64,000 nt of DNA from Edaphochlamys debaryana. Taxonomy: Eukaryota; Chlorophyta; Chlorophyceae; Chlamydomonadales. A program made the translations under genes and the position numbers. The notes under the pieces were generated by a model. It was not told where the DNA came from, did no database searches, and worked only from the letters and a program-made list of their open reading frames with translations. Positions within the stretch are counted from its first letter, which is position 1. Every line of letters begins with the position of its first letter. Where the stretch lies: positions 992,001-1,056,000 of the forward strand of contig JAEHOE010000022.1 in NCBI GenBank assembly GCA_016858145.1, written 5' to 3'. Of the stretch, positions 36,301-45,637 are shown piece after piece.

Positions 36301-39300
36301 GAATTGGATTGTATTGGATGGGGCTGGAGATCGGGCAGATCCAAAGGGCTGCATGTTGGGGCCCGGCTAGGAGCGCCGAGTGGGGTGCGGGAACCCCCCC
36401 TGACGAGGGACGTAGCGTTCACGCACCGGCGGGAAGGTGACGTCATAGATCTCCACCCCGGCCCCATGCAAGTACTCCGACAGCCAGCCGCAGTGGTTGA
36501 GCTTTGGGGGCAGGGGGGGAAGGGGAGGGGGAGGGGAAGGGAGGATTAAGAGGGCGGACGGGTTAAGGGAAGGATACGCATCAGCAAACTTGCTTTGCAT
36601 CCTCCTCGCACGACCCGCAACACCCCGCCGGTACCCACGCCACAAAACACACACGCTTTCCCCCTCCATCCCCCCATCGCCCCCCACCAGCGACACGTCC
36701 TCCACCCCGAACAGCGTCTTGCGCTCCATGCATCCGCTGATGCAGAGGTTGGACACCAGCGTGATGACCCCGGGGGTGTGCATGGAGGCGCCCAGGAGGG
36801 AGGCGCGCAGGTGGCCGATGCAGCTGCGGGGGCGGGGCGGGGAGGGGGCAAGGGCGTGTGGAAGGAAGAAGGGCGGGGTTTGTTGGGGAGGGGAGCTGGG
36901 CTGGTAGCTGGATGTGTGTGCAAGGTAGAGCACAGGTCGGTGCCTCTGGCATGAAGCCTACCCAGTGCACCCCCTAACACGCCCACCTCCGGCCCCCAGG
37001 CGCCCCTGAAGAGCCCCCAAGCAACCATGCACCCACACTGGGAAGGGGCTGACGTCCAGCGGCAGCAGCCCCAGCTCGGGCGGGTGCTTGCCGCCCATCT
37101 GCAGCAGCGCGATGGCGTTGTCCAGCGTGGAGTTGAGCAGGAACTGTACGACAATGTGGGGGTGCTGCACGTGGGGGCTCTGGGGGGGAGGTGAGGCAAG
37201 GGGGAAGAGGGGGGAGGCAAGAGGGGGATGGGGGGACGGGATGCTAGCGGAGTTGGGGGCCTTGGCTGCAAGTTCCAGGATTTAAAACCATTCACCGCCG
37301 CTGCTACTCAGCTGGTTAGAGAGGATTGGGCACCCAGGCCAGGCCCCTCCCCGCTCTTCCCCCATGCCGCCCCTCCCGTCACCTTCCTGTCCTAATCACT
37401 CCCCCCAACCCCTTCGCCCCTCCCCCTCACCATCTTGTGCCGCCCCTTCCAGTTGGTGCTGCTCCACCCCACCACCTGGGGCGGACCGTCGTCCGCATCG
37501 GAGCAGAACTGGCGCATGAACTGGGGGGGGGAGGGGGGCAGAAAGGGGGAAGAAGGCGTGTGTTTCGGGCGGTGCGTGCCGTGTCAGGGGCCCGTGGTCA
37601 GAGTCGGAGCAGAACTTGCGCATGGAATGGGGGGGGGGGCGGGGAGGGGGAGACGATGCGGGGTGTGTTTCGGGCCGTGCGTGTTTTCCATTTGTTAGAC
37701 AACGCCAGGCCCTCCCGGCACAGCAGGCTCCCCTCAGTACAGCACACTCAGCAACCTGCGCAGCACGCACAGCACGCTCGCCTGTGCGATGGCCAGCACG
37801 GTGAGCAGCGTGCGGCGGTCCTCGGCGGCGGGGTCGGGGGCGTACTTGTTGGCCATGACGAACACCGCCAGGGCCCGGGAGGCGTCGGCCCGTGCCAGGT
37901 CCTGACAGGGGGGGGAGAGGGATGGGGGGGATGGAAAGGAGTGGAAAAGGTCAGCCGCTCGCTCACAAACCACGAGTACGCCCCCAAGCCCCTGCGCAAA
38001 GCGCACCTCAGCTCGGAAGGGAGAGCCGTTGAGGTACCGCACGCGCCGCTCCCACTGCGCGGCAGGAGGACCACAGAGAGGGAGCGTTAGGCACAGCACC
38101 GGAACGCATGCCACAGGGGAGGGTTTAGGAGTCTTTTTCCCGGCACCCTTTTTTGCCCTTCGTGCACAGGAAGACAGGGTCCCCAGGGGGCCCCGTCCCC
38201 AGCTTCCCCTGCCCGACCTGGGGGTTGTTCATGGTGATCACGAGCTGGGGCTCGGGGTCACGTGGGCACAGGATGATCACGTCCAGGTCCTGACAGGGGG
38301 GAGGGGGGGAGCGGAGGGAGGATAACGGGAAGGGAGGGGACAAGAGGAGGCGTTGAGCCGCAGGGCGATCGTGAGGCCACCACAGGCGAACCGACCTCCT
38401 GGTCCGTGCCACCCCGCCTGAACGCCACGCTTTCCTCTCCCTTCCCCTGCCTCCTGCCCACCCCTTCCCTCTCCCTTCCCCTGGCTCCTGCCCACCACCC
38501 CTGCCCGCCCTCCCCACCTGGTAACCCCGGTCCGGGTGGAAGAACTCCCCAACGAAGGTCTGCCCCGACACGGGCGTCACGTGCCCCGTCAGCACCACGT
38601 GCGTGCCGAAGCGGGAGGCCACGTGGCTGCGCCGCATGTAGCGGGAGAAGCTCTGGGGGGTTTGGAGGGGTGTGTGTGTGGACGGGGAGGGGGTCAGGGT
38701 GCGAAGTTGGAGGCAGACGGGGCTTGAGGGTCGTAGGCCAGGGTTCGGCGCCCGGCCGATCTCGTACAGCCAAGGATCTCACCCGCATGACCTCCGTGAG
38801 ATTGGAGATCTTCTGGGGCAGGACGAGCAGGATGACCAAGATCATCACGGGGAAGACGCTGACAGGGGGGAGGGGGGATCCAGGGGGGGAGGGGGAGAGG
38901 TTCAGGGGGCGGACAGGTACGGCCCCTCAGTCCTGTGGGCAACCACAGGCAGCCCCAGCCCCCGCAAGCCGCCTCACGCACCGCGCGCCACCCTTCCCTT
39001 TCCCCTCCCCTCTCCTCCCCCGCGGCCCCACCACTGCCCCACGACCGTAATGGGTGCGTAATCGCCGTAACCAATAGTGGCGATGGTTACACAGGACCAG
39101 TAGATGGCGTTGTGGAGCTGTGTGTGGGGGGGGGGATTGAAGAGGCGTTGGTGGTGGGGAGGCTCAAGGGGTGCCCAGAGGGCGGGTGCACGAGGACGGT
39201 GCCCTCTGTGCATACGTTACAACCTCTAAGCCCCCAAACCTTGGTGACCGCCCCTGCCCCTTCCCCCCCGCCGCCCCCCCCCCCCCCCACCTGCAGTGGG

Positions 39301-42300
39301 TCGTCGGGTCCGTGCGCCGCCTGGGGTGCGACAGGGGCACAGACAGGGGCGCATGTGATCGAAACGGAAGGGGGTTGAGCAGCACGGGACGGCGACAGAT
39401 AACACAGCACGGCCCGGAACTCCGCAGCACAGCTCACAACCGTCAACAACCCATCCGCATCAGCATCACACTGCAATGCAGCACGGCTCATCGCAGCGGG
39501 GCACAGTCCAGCACACGGCACGCAGCACGCTGGGGGCCGACCCACCACCTCGAGCTGATAGAAGAAGCGACCAACATCGCGAACCACGGCACAGCACTCA
39601 GCGCGCAGCGCCCAGTTACTAAGCCACGGCGCAGCACGCAGCACGCAACACGCAGCACGCAACACGCAGCACAGCCCACCGCACGCAGCACAGCACGCAG
39701 CACGCAGGGGGCCGACTCACCACCTCGAGCTCGTAGAAGACGCACCCCGAGATGAACACCACGCCCAGCAGCGTGAGCGCCAGCTCCAGCGAGCGGCGCA
39801 CGAACGCCAGTTGCATGGGCTGCACGGACTTGCGGCTGTAGCGCAGCACGGTAGAGGTGAGGACCTTGAGCAGGCGTATCACCTGACAGGGGGGGCAGGG
39901 AGGGGGAGGGAGGAGGGGGGCGTATTGAGCGTGTTGAAGCTATGGGGGAGGGGGGTCAGGGGTGTGCAGAGCTTGGGGGTGTACAGAGCTGGAGGGCAGG
40001 GGGCAGGAAAGCGGGTGGGGGGGTATGCTGCTCGCACGCAGGCTGCCGTACACACACCCTCTACGGCGCCGTACCTGGATCACCCGCATGAGCCGGATGA
40101 AGCCCAGCCCCGTCACCATGGGATCGTCCACGAAGAACACGATGCCAAACATGACGGTGATCAGGTCAATGCTGTGCGGGGACGAGGGGGAGGAGCGGGG
40201 GGGGGGGGGATGCACAGAGTAGGCTCAAAACCTGATAGCAGGCAGAACGAAGCCAGGTTTGGATGGCTGGTGCGCCGGTCTGCGGCCACTCGATGGCAGG
40301 CGCGCCCTCGCAGGTGCGAAGACTCCATGCACTGCTGTACGAACCAAGCCACGCCTTACGGCAACGCACATGGACCAGTCCCAGAAGATGTACTGCAGCA
40401 GGTTGCGCGCCGCAAACAGCTTGGCCACGTACTCGATACCGAAGGAGACCTGCGTACGGCATTGAACGGCAGCGTTTGGTGACACGCTGGCCACATCCAC
40501 GTTGGGCTCCCGGCTCAGGGCCCCCATCCGGCGTGTGGAATCGCTCCCTCTCTGCGTCCACCCAGCTGCCCCTCCCTGCTGCCGATCCACGCGCACCTCT
40601 CCAGCCCCGCTCGTCAGACGCCTCCTCACTCCTTCCCTTCCCCCCCCCCCAGTGCGCATCGGGCTCGCTGGCTGCCGCTCTATCTCTTCTTCCGCTCTCC
40701 AATGCTCCGAAAACCACCCCCAGTGCCCCCCCACACCGAGCAGGTCAGGTACACGATGCGAGTGATGTTGTCCACATTCTGCCGCCGAGGAGGAGCGGGG
40801 GGGAACGGAGGGGAGGAGGCGAGGGCGAGCGAGGGCGTTGACGTGGTGGAGGGTGAGGATGTGAGCAAGCGACTTCATGAGTCAATTGGATACCGGTAAC
40901 GCTCCAAGTCAAATGAGAAGCTGAAGCCCATCGGACGCTGCGCCGAAAGTCGGGGAGGCAAGGCGGAATTTCCCCTGGCCTTTTTATACCTTTCCCGATG
41001 GTGGCGCATGTCGCCCTCACACCCACCCCAACCAGCACTTCAACCTGCACCCTCCCCTGAGCACGCCCCCCCCACCTGGTACGTGTTCCAGCAGTACATC
41101 GCCACAGAGACTAGCGACGCGATTGCATTGTATATCTGCCGTACAGATAGAAGCGGGGACGAGCGGGTTGAGAGCGCTGTCTCGGGGATATGGCAGTGGG
41201 GGCGGCCGCGCGCGCCCAGGCCCAGCGAGGCACTGCCAGCCGGCCCAACACGCCAGGCCCAGCCAGGCCCGGTCTGACAAGCAACACCGTACAACGCCGC
41301 CGCGCTGGAGCCACGCTCGGGCCCCCGGCTGGGATCGCGAACCTGCAGCTGCCACCAGCCTGCCCCACACGTGCCATCGCAGGGGGCCCAGCGCGTGCCG
41401 GCCGTCTGTGCTTCGCAGCCGCCAATGCCCCCAGCTGCGCGCAGGGAAAGGCCCCTGTGCACCGCGCGCCCAGCCCTGGGGCGCGCCGCGTCGGGAATGC
41501 CCAAGGTCTGCACGCGGTCCACCGCACAGGGTGAGCCCATGAGGCCAGCAGCCCAACCCAAGCGACCCCGCCGGAGAAGGAGCAGCTGTGAGGGGGCCGC
41601 TAGCTCGGGGTTCGCGCCAACGGTATGTGAGGTGAGGCGCTGTCACAGGCGGCGGCGAAGCCCTCCTCACGCCACCCGCACAGTGACTCGCCGTCAGCCG
41701 ACCCGGCTGCCGCCGCCGCCGCCGCAGGCGTCGCTGCTCCCTCCCACTCCCTCCACTCTCCGCTCACGCCCCTACCCACTCCCTCCCGAAGCAGCCACCG
41801 ACCGCTCCGTCGCGGAAACCCAGCCCGCGCCCTGCGCCTCCCCCCGCCTCCAAGCCCAGCTGCCTTTGGGTCTGCCACGCGCTCCCGCCCATGCCTAGCC
41901 CGGCTCCCTCTGGGGCGGTAACCGATGGCCGAGATGACTCGGGCCGGAGCCCGTGGCATCAAGGCTCCACGCTGCCACCACGCTGATGTGGGTCGGCGAG
42001 CAAGGGCGGCGGGGCCCCGTACGCGCCCCGTCCCCCTTGACCGCAGGCCCGAGGCCAGGGCGCGGCCCGGGTGGCCCAGGGCTCACGCGCGGGCGGACGG
42101 CGCCCGCTGCCTTCCCTCCGCCCGACCCAGAGCTGATGTGGGTCGGCAAGCACCGGATGCCTCTGACGCGGCAGGGGCGTTGGACAGGGGCGAGGCCGGC
42201 GCGGCCTGGACAAAAACAAGCGCACAGTACCCCCTATCCTAGCTCCGCCGCCCGCAGCAGCGCTGATGTGGGTCGGCGAGCGAGGGCTGCCCCCATTCAA

Positions 42301-43130
42301 CCCCAACCCGCCGCCCATCGCAGCGGCCGTACAGCGCTCGCTCTTTGGGAGCTGTTGGCATATGGCCCCGCAGACCCCACCGCCAATGTGCAGGCCGCAC
42401 AAAGCGCGAGAGCCCCCAAAGAGCCACGTTGCGCCCACAGCACCCGGCGGACCCAGATCGCGCCCGATCCGCCCGGCCCTGCAGTATTCTGAGCCAGAGG
42501 CCGGCACGGGCGGCCGTGGGGTCTCCACGATCGCCTCTCAACCTGCAGCCAGCGTGTGCTGCCGCCCCCTCAGCCACGGCCGGTCCGTTGCCCCGGGCTG
42601 CCGCCGCGGGCTGGGATACTGGCTTGACGACGGCACGGCCCCCTCCTCCGTGCGGCATGCTGAACCCCACACGGCCCTAGCCCTAGCCCATCCCGGCCAC
42701 CGCCACCGAAGATGCACACTGCCTTGCTCCCAGCCTGCAGCCCAAGCTCACAAAGCCCTGTGGACCAGACCTTAGCAGCTGTTTGCTCCAACTCAAGGTG
42801 TTGTGCAGTGCTTGCACCAGCCCTAGCCCCAGTCCCAAACCCTGCCACGCTCCGCAGAGCCTCACCTCCAGGGCCACGCGCAAGCGCGACCTATTGAAGC
42901 GGTACTGGTACCTTTGCTGCGGGTGGGGATGGAGCAGCAGGGCAGAACTTTGGCGTGGATAGGGTGGGGGGCAGACGTGCCCGGGCGTGGCCCGTCGGGC
43001 GAGGTGGGGGGTACCCTACCCGGAAACTCACCAGGAAACTGATACGGCCTGCCGCATGTCCCTCGGCTTGTGCCTCCGCCCGGCGCCGTCTAGTGCGCCG
43101 CAGCAGCCGCTTGAAGCGCTTGAGCGACAT
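24337..43130 (-). CDS. Giant Slo/BK-type potassium channel with RCK1/RCK2 gating ring
   Basis: Voltage-gated, ligand-modulated K+ channel of the Slo/KCNMA superfamily. Thirty-seven exons (coding order): 43130-43032, 42916-42866, 41135-41076, 40778-40737, 40449-40376, 40171-40075, 39882-39721, 39320-39291, 39117-39032, 38858-38783, 38652-38518, 38289-38218, 38054-38007, 37901-37776, 37520-37431, 37179-37037, 36823-36688, 36501-36427, 36193-36137, 35948-35808, 35530-35343, 35075-34619, 34294-33970, 33741-32234, 31995-31545, 31175-30395, 30277-30178, 29960-29927, 29736-29660, 29371-29237, 28940-28857, 28699-28658, 28450-28334, 28088-28003, 27660-27534, 27329-24880, 24706-24337. All phases close at 3,043 residues. 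Landmarks: basic N-terminus, S1-S5, pore filter TIGYGD (about 219-224), S6 (235-259), RCK1 with GHVTPV and ANKYAPDP, and RCK2 ending YVYTKPTASTML. Least certain are the 37776 and 30395 donors and the first exon, which may extend upstream. Animal BK proteins are about 1,200 residues; the excess is disordered linker and insertion. Confidence 0.92.
27626..27802 (-). repeat. Exon-edge tandem duplication including an acceptor at an RCK2 exon
   Basis: The 5' edge of exon 27660-27534 plus its acceptor (27626-27668) is repeated at 27758-27799 with few changes. The copy keeps a perfect-looking acceptor (C-rich tract, CCGCAG) and the reading KQVQSR, so it could act as an alternative 3' splice site or a decoy exon. 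Confidence 0.9.
28999..29027 (-). repeat. Dispersed intronic repeat C, copy in the BK gene
   Basis: Inside intron 28941-29236 and identical over 29 bp to 58109-58137 in LTV1 intron 58080-58474. Flanking sequence is G-rich in both places but not alignable over length. Confidence 0.95.
30395..35075 (-). other. Disordered RCK1-RCK2 linker of the BK channel (exons 22-26, about 1,170 residues)
   Basis: Five exons (35075-34619, 34294-33970, 33741-32234, 31995-31545, 31175-30395) carry Gly/Ser/Ala/Pro-rich sequence with an acidic run (residues coded near 33180-33230), a Pro run after VAEELCIYDYA (33741-33690), and many RRxS-type sites. Animal BK linkers are around 100 residues. Phase closes through all five exons, so the region is protein, not mis-called intron. 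Confidence 0.75.
35247..35352 (-). repeat. Exon-edge tandem duplication at the last RCK1 exon (26 bp identical, 80 bp apart)
   Basis: Bases 35327-35352 span the donor site of exon 35530-35343. An identical 26-bp copy lies at 35247-35272, and there the downstream context reads as a second GT-containing junction. The core is CCACCTGCCGCTGC on the plus strand. Confidence 0.9.
35686..35720. repeat. (CCGGA)7 pentanucleotide microsatellite in a BK intron
   Basis: Seven perfect CCGGA units, with a shorter interrupted run of the same pentamer at 35544-35563, all inside intron 35531-35807. Degenerate CCGGA/GGACC words also occur just after the NFS1 stop codon (about 51437-51482). Confidence 0.95.
36644..36665 (-). 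repeat. Dispersed intronic repeat A, copy in the BK gene
   Basis: On the coding strand it contains AAAGCGTGTGTGTTTTG, with 22 bp identical to 49799-49820 in NFS1 intron 10. In both genes it lies soon after a G-rich donor region. Further copies at 49646-49661 (opposite orientation), 29177-29195 (opposite) and 37553-37567 (opposite, shorter) are all intronic. Confidence 0.85.
37489..37640 (-). repeat. Exon-edge tandem duplication at an RCK1 exon of the BK gene
   Basis: The 5' edge of exon 37520-37431 with its G/C-rich acceptor (37489-37530) recurs with about ten changes at 37597-37640 in the upstream intron. The copy would read MRKFCSDSDHGP against MRQFCSDADDGP in the exon, but it lacks an AG directly before the match. 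Confidence 0.85.
38783..39320 (-). other. BK channel pore loop and S6 (exons 8-10)
   Basis: Exon 39320-39291 gives the turret AAHGPDDPLQ. Exon 39117-39032 gives the pore helix and selectivity filter (AIYWSCVTIATIGYGDYAP). Exon 38858-38783 gives S6 (VFPVMILVILLVLPQKI) running into the RCK1 linker. The canonical TxGYGD filter fixes this as a K+-selective pore. Confidence 0.93.
39511..39750 (-). repeat. Exon-edge tandem duplication at the S5 exon of the BK gene
   Basis: About 62 bp at 39689-39750, covering the exon's last codons (FYELEV), its donor and downstream intron, is repeated imperfectly at 39511-39572, 178 bp further into the intron. The repeat holds GCACGCAGCACGC, GGGGGCCGA and CCACCTCGAGCT. 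Between them lies a GCAGCACGCAACAC-type array (about 39629-39705). The copy still encodes FYQLEVV and keeps a GT. Confidence 0.9.
40652..40687 (-). repeat. Dispersed intronic repeat B, copy in the BK gene
   Basis: On the coding strand it reads AGAGATAGAGCGGCAGCCAG then CGAGCCCGATGCGCAC. It shares 25 consecutive bases with the thiolase copy and 19 with the NFS1 copy. It lies in intron 40450-40736. Confidence 0.85.
41981..42282. repeat. Three spaced copies of CTGATGTGGGTCGGCRAGC in a BK intron
   Basis: Copies start near 41982, 42132 and 42262, about 130-150 bp apart, in intron 41136-42865. The interval also shares GC-rich words such as GGGCCCCGT-type runs. This may be a decayed minisatellite with a long unit, or a regulatory element near the 5' end of the channel gene. 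Confidence 0.8.
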
Positions 43131-45637
43131 AGCGCGGCCGTCCGCCAAGATGCGGCTTCAGCACGACGCGCACTAGGTTGTTATGGAACCCTACACAACC
43201 CTCCAACAGTATTCACAGCTAAAAGCTCGAAGCCCATCGTCGCAGCCGGGTCAGGCGGCTGGAGAGGAGTGGAGGAGTGGAGGCTGGAAATTGGAGTCCA
43301 ACAGCTGGCACTTCTGCTGCATGAGCTACGTAATCCTGAAGCGTTTGTAGGCTTACAGAGAAGGCTGTACAAGGCTCTCTGTGTCTGGCCGAGGTTGAGG
43401 CCGACCAGCGGAATGTGCACCGCAAAGCCCTTGCGACAAGGATAGGGTGTCCAAGCAACAGAGACAGGTAGAGTTATCGGTGCCTTGTGCGCGCGTTGTC
43501 CTCATACAGTGGGAGTCTCGACTGCGTGCATTGGGCACGTACGTTGCGTGTCGCAGGGCTCGAAGCCACCCACCAGACGACCGGCCAGACGGCCCGCCCC
43601 AAGCCCCGACATGCGATATATTTGTCCTCGCGTCCACAGACCCCCTTGCCGCCTGGTGTCCCCCTAAAAGGCCCAAGTCGGCTCCCGAGGCCCCCCTGAG
43701 ACCGCCCCCTCCTAACCTGCCGCCGTGCATGCAGGCACGCACGCCATGCGCGGTAATCCCCACGGCTTTCCTCACGCACCGTCCAAGCAACCTTCGCTTC
43801 ATTCATCTCTTCAGTGTTCAGATCCCACGCACCGTGGGGCTACAACCGAGCGACGGCTCGATGGACAGGACCCCACACAGGCACAACAGGCCTCGCAGAC
43901 TACTGGAGCGCCTTGCAAAAGCATCCCTTTCCCACCCACGAGTCCACGACATCACCCTGCTGCCAACGGAGTACCCCGTCACCCCGGACACCACGTTACC
44001 CGGCCGCCAACGACACCCACAACATTGTCCTGCCACCTGTCACAGAACCCGTTTGCCCACGACAACCCTCTGCAGCCTGCGGGCTAGTCCCACCCCATCG
44101 GTCTGCGCGTCTGACTCACAGCCCCCCCATCGCACGTGCTCAGCACGCTGCCACACTCAGCACCATCTGGCCGTCATAATCGCGCTACGCAGCACTCGAG
44201 TCATCCACACCGCCCGCCGTGGCGCCGTCCGGTCCTATCCCTCACCCACCAGCCACTCACCCCGGGCGGACCCCCACAAGCCCCCAAAGCTGACACCAGG
44301 CGGGGGCAGCCTCTCCTGATCGTGTGGATTTACGCTCCAACAACTCTCAGCTGTGCGTGTGCTGGCTTGCGACGCGGGGTCCCCCTCGGCCCCCCCCCCC
44401 CAAGCAGCGGTTCATGTGTCAGCGGACCCCGCTTGCATTCGGGTTTCCACCCCCGCTTGATCCCGCAAAATCACGGGCCCAGTGCTCCAGTCCCCAGCGG
44501 CAAGCTTCGGGCGGTACCCCTCCTTTAGGCAAGACCTCCGGCGTCACCTGTACCTGCGCCCACACGTCCTCCACTCCCTCGCCGGAAAGGCCCAGCTCTG
44601 GCATCAAGGCCTCGGCCGCATCCCAGTCCAGGGATTCGGGGATGTCCTCTCCGTGCTCCACGTTGTCCTCCAGTCCGATTGCTAGGATGAAGGCGGCGTC
44701 ATCGAGCGCCTCCGCCACACTCTCGACGCATCCAGTTCCAAAAGAGAAGCCTGCGGAAGCCCTGGGCAAGGGGCAAAGCCCGCTGAGAGGCAGCGAGGAG
44801 CGACCCTGGCACCTGTCCGGCTGCGTGGGGACAGCAGCCTTGGGACTGGGCACTTAGGACTGGGGAAGGACAGCAGCCTGGTGAAGGGCAGCGACCTGGA
44901 CACAAGCAGCCTGGGGAAGGACAGAATCCCGCCTCCCGTAGCAGAACACGCATCCCTGCTCTTCACCAAACTGTTGGCGTGCTGTCGCAGGCAGATGGGG
45001 TATGACCTGCCGCGAAGCTCGCTCCGCCCGGGACGCCTTGACGACGACTCAAGTGACATTCAGCTGCCTAATGCCTGGGGGGACGGCGCGGGGGGGCGGG
45101 GGCGGTTGTCGAGCGACGCGGCTGTGCAGAGGAGGGGGAGGGCTGGGGAGGGCTGAGTTCCCCAGTCCCCCGGTGTGGGGCCCGCCTGGCGCGTGCAGGC
45201 CCCCTTCGCTTTCTGCTCCGCACGCCAGGTAGAGAGTTGGTCGCTTGCTCCTCACTCTCTCACTCCAGAGACCTCGCTCCCAGGTTTGTGCACCGCGGAG
45301 CCCTGCAAGACGAATGAGCAGTGTTTATAGTAAGGCGGGGTGGAGTTTGCTGTAGATGCTGTTAAATTCATTGCGGACAGCAGTAGAGCAGAGGCTGCAG
45401 AGCAGAGCAGAGCGGACAGGCAGCGGAGCGCGACATGGAAGCATGGGGCTTGGGGCAAGGACGGCACCGTTTGCAGCGTTGCCGAGACGCCTGGTGGGCA
45501 TATCAGTTCAATTGGTACACATAGCGCAAGCTTGCCTTTGACGTAGCGTGCCAGGGTGACGTGCCGACACGAACCCTCCTATTCGGACATCCTTGGTCTG
45601 TGCTTAGGTGCTTCTCTCGTTCCCGCAGCTCGCACCA
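43131..45637. promoter_or_regulatory. Divergent intergenic region between the BK-type channel and NFS1
   Basis: About 2.5 kb between the first assigned BK exon (minus) and the NFS1 start (plus). It should contain both promoters. A 290-codon plus-strand frame at 43447-44319 has no domain and looks spurious. A more protein-like minus-strand frame at 44419-44853 is listed separately and could be an upstream BK exon. No clear TATA box is seen. Confidence 0.4.
44419..44853 (-). CDS. Possible coding segment of unknown identity (acidic)
   Basis: A minus-strand frame whose middle part reads like real protein, with helical acidic sequence such as VAEALDDAAFILAIGLEDN and WDAAEALMPELGLSGEGVEDVW. A good GT donor (GTACAG) follows the codons for VWAQ near 44548, with the reading in phase 0 there. 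It could be an upstream exon of the BK gene, a small separate gene or a gene relic. The next possible BK acceptor upstream of 43130 would need a different phase, so an extra exon would be required. The outer parts of the frame are low complexity. No family is recognised. Confidence 0.3.
   Translation of the reverse strand: MPSPKAAVPTQPDRCQGRSSLPLSGLCPLPRASAGFSFGTGCVESVAEALDDAAFILAIGLEDNVEHGEDIPESLDWDAAEALMPELGLSGEGVEDVWAQVQVTPEVLPKGGVPPEACRWGLEHWARDFAGSSGGGNPNASGVR

Larger units (their letters stand above)
35343..38652 (-). other. BK channel RCK1 domain (exons 11-21)
   Basis: Eleven exons encode a Rossmann-type RCK1. Successive blocks match the family order: SHVASRFGTHVVLTGHV, DLDVIILCPRD, RRVRYLNGS, the LAVFVMANKYAPDPAAED hinge, IVVQFLLNSTLDNA, HLRASLLGASMHTPGV, SEYLHGAGVEIYDV, DYTGKTFREAALKLW, and VILIGLRF. 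The 3' end of the last exon runs into the disordered linker. Confidence 0.85.
39721..42916 (-). other. BK channel S1-S4/S5 membrane domain (exons 2-7)
   Basis: Very short exons spread the voltage-sensor domain over 3.2 kb. They encode an S1-like IYNAIASLVSVAMYCW, an S2-like NVDNITRIVYLTCS-VSFGIEY, an S3-like IDLITVMFGIVFFV, and an S4-like GFIRLMRVIQVIRLL with arginines at roughly every third to fourth position, then S5 (LELALTLLGVVFISGCVFY). I see no S0 helix in the roughly 50 residues before S1, unlike animal Slo1. The reduced positive charge in S4 suggests weak voltage dependence, as in other Slo-type channels; that is inference. Confidence 0.8.

Noticed and set aside
37299..37345. tRNA-like word (CTACTCAGCTGGTTAGAGAG) resembling a D-arm
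   Set aside because: No acceptor stem, anticodon arm or T-arm can be formed around it; it lies in a BK intron.
39629..39705. GCAGCACGCAACAC array considered as a CRISPR-like repeat
   Set aside because: Contiguous simple tandem units without spacers, inside a eukaryotic intron.
43447..44319. 290-codon plus-strand open frame between BK and NFS1
   Set aside because: No domain; Pro/His/Arg/Thr-rich composition typical of chance frames; no splice or promoter support.
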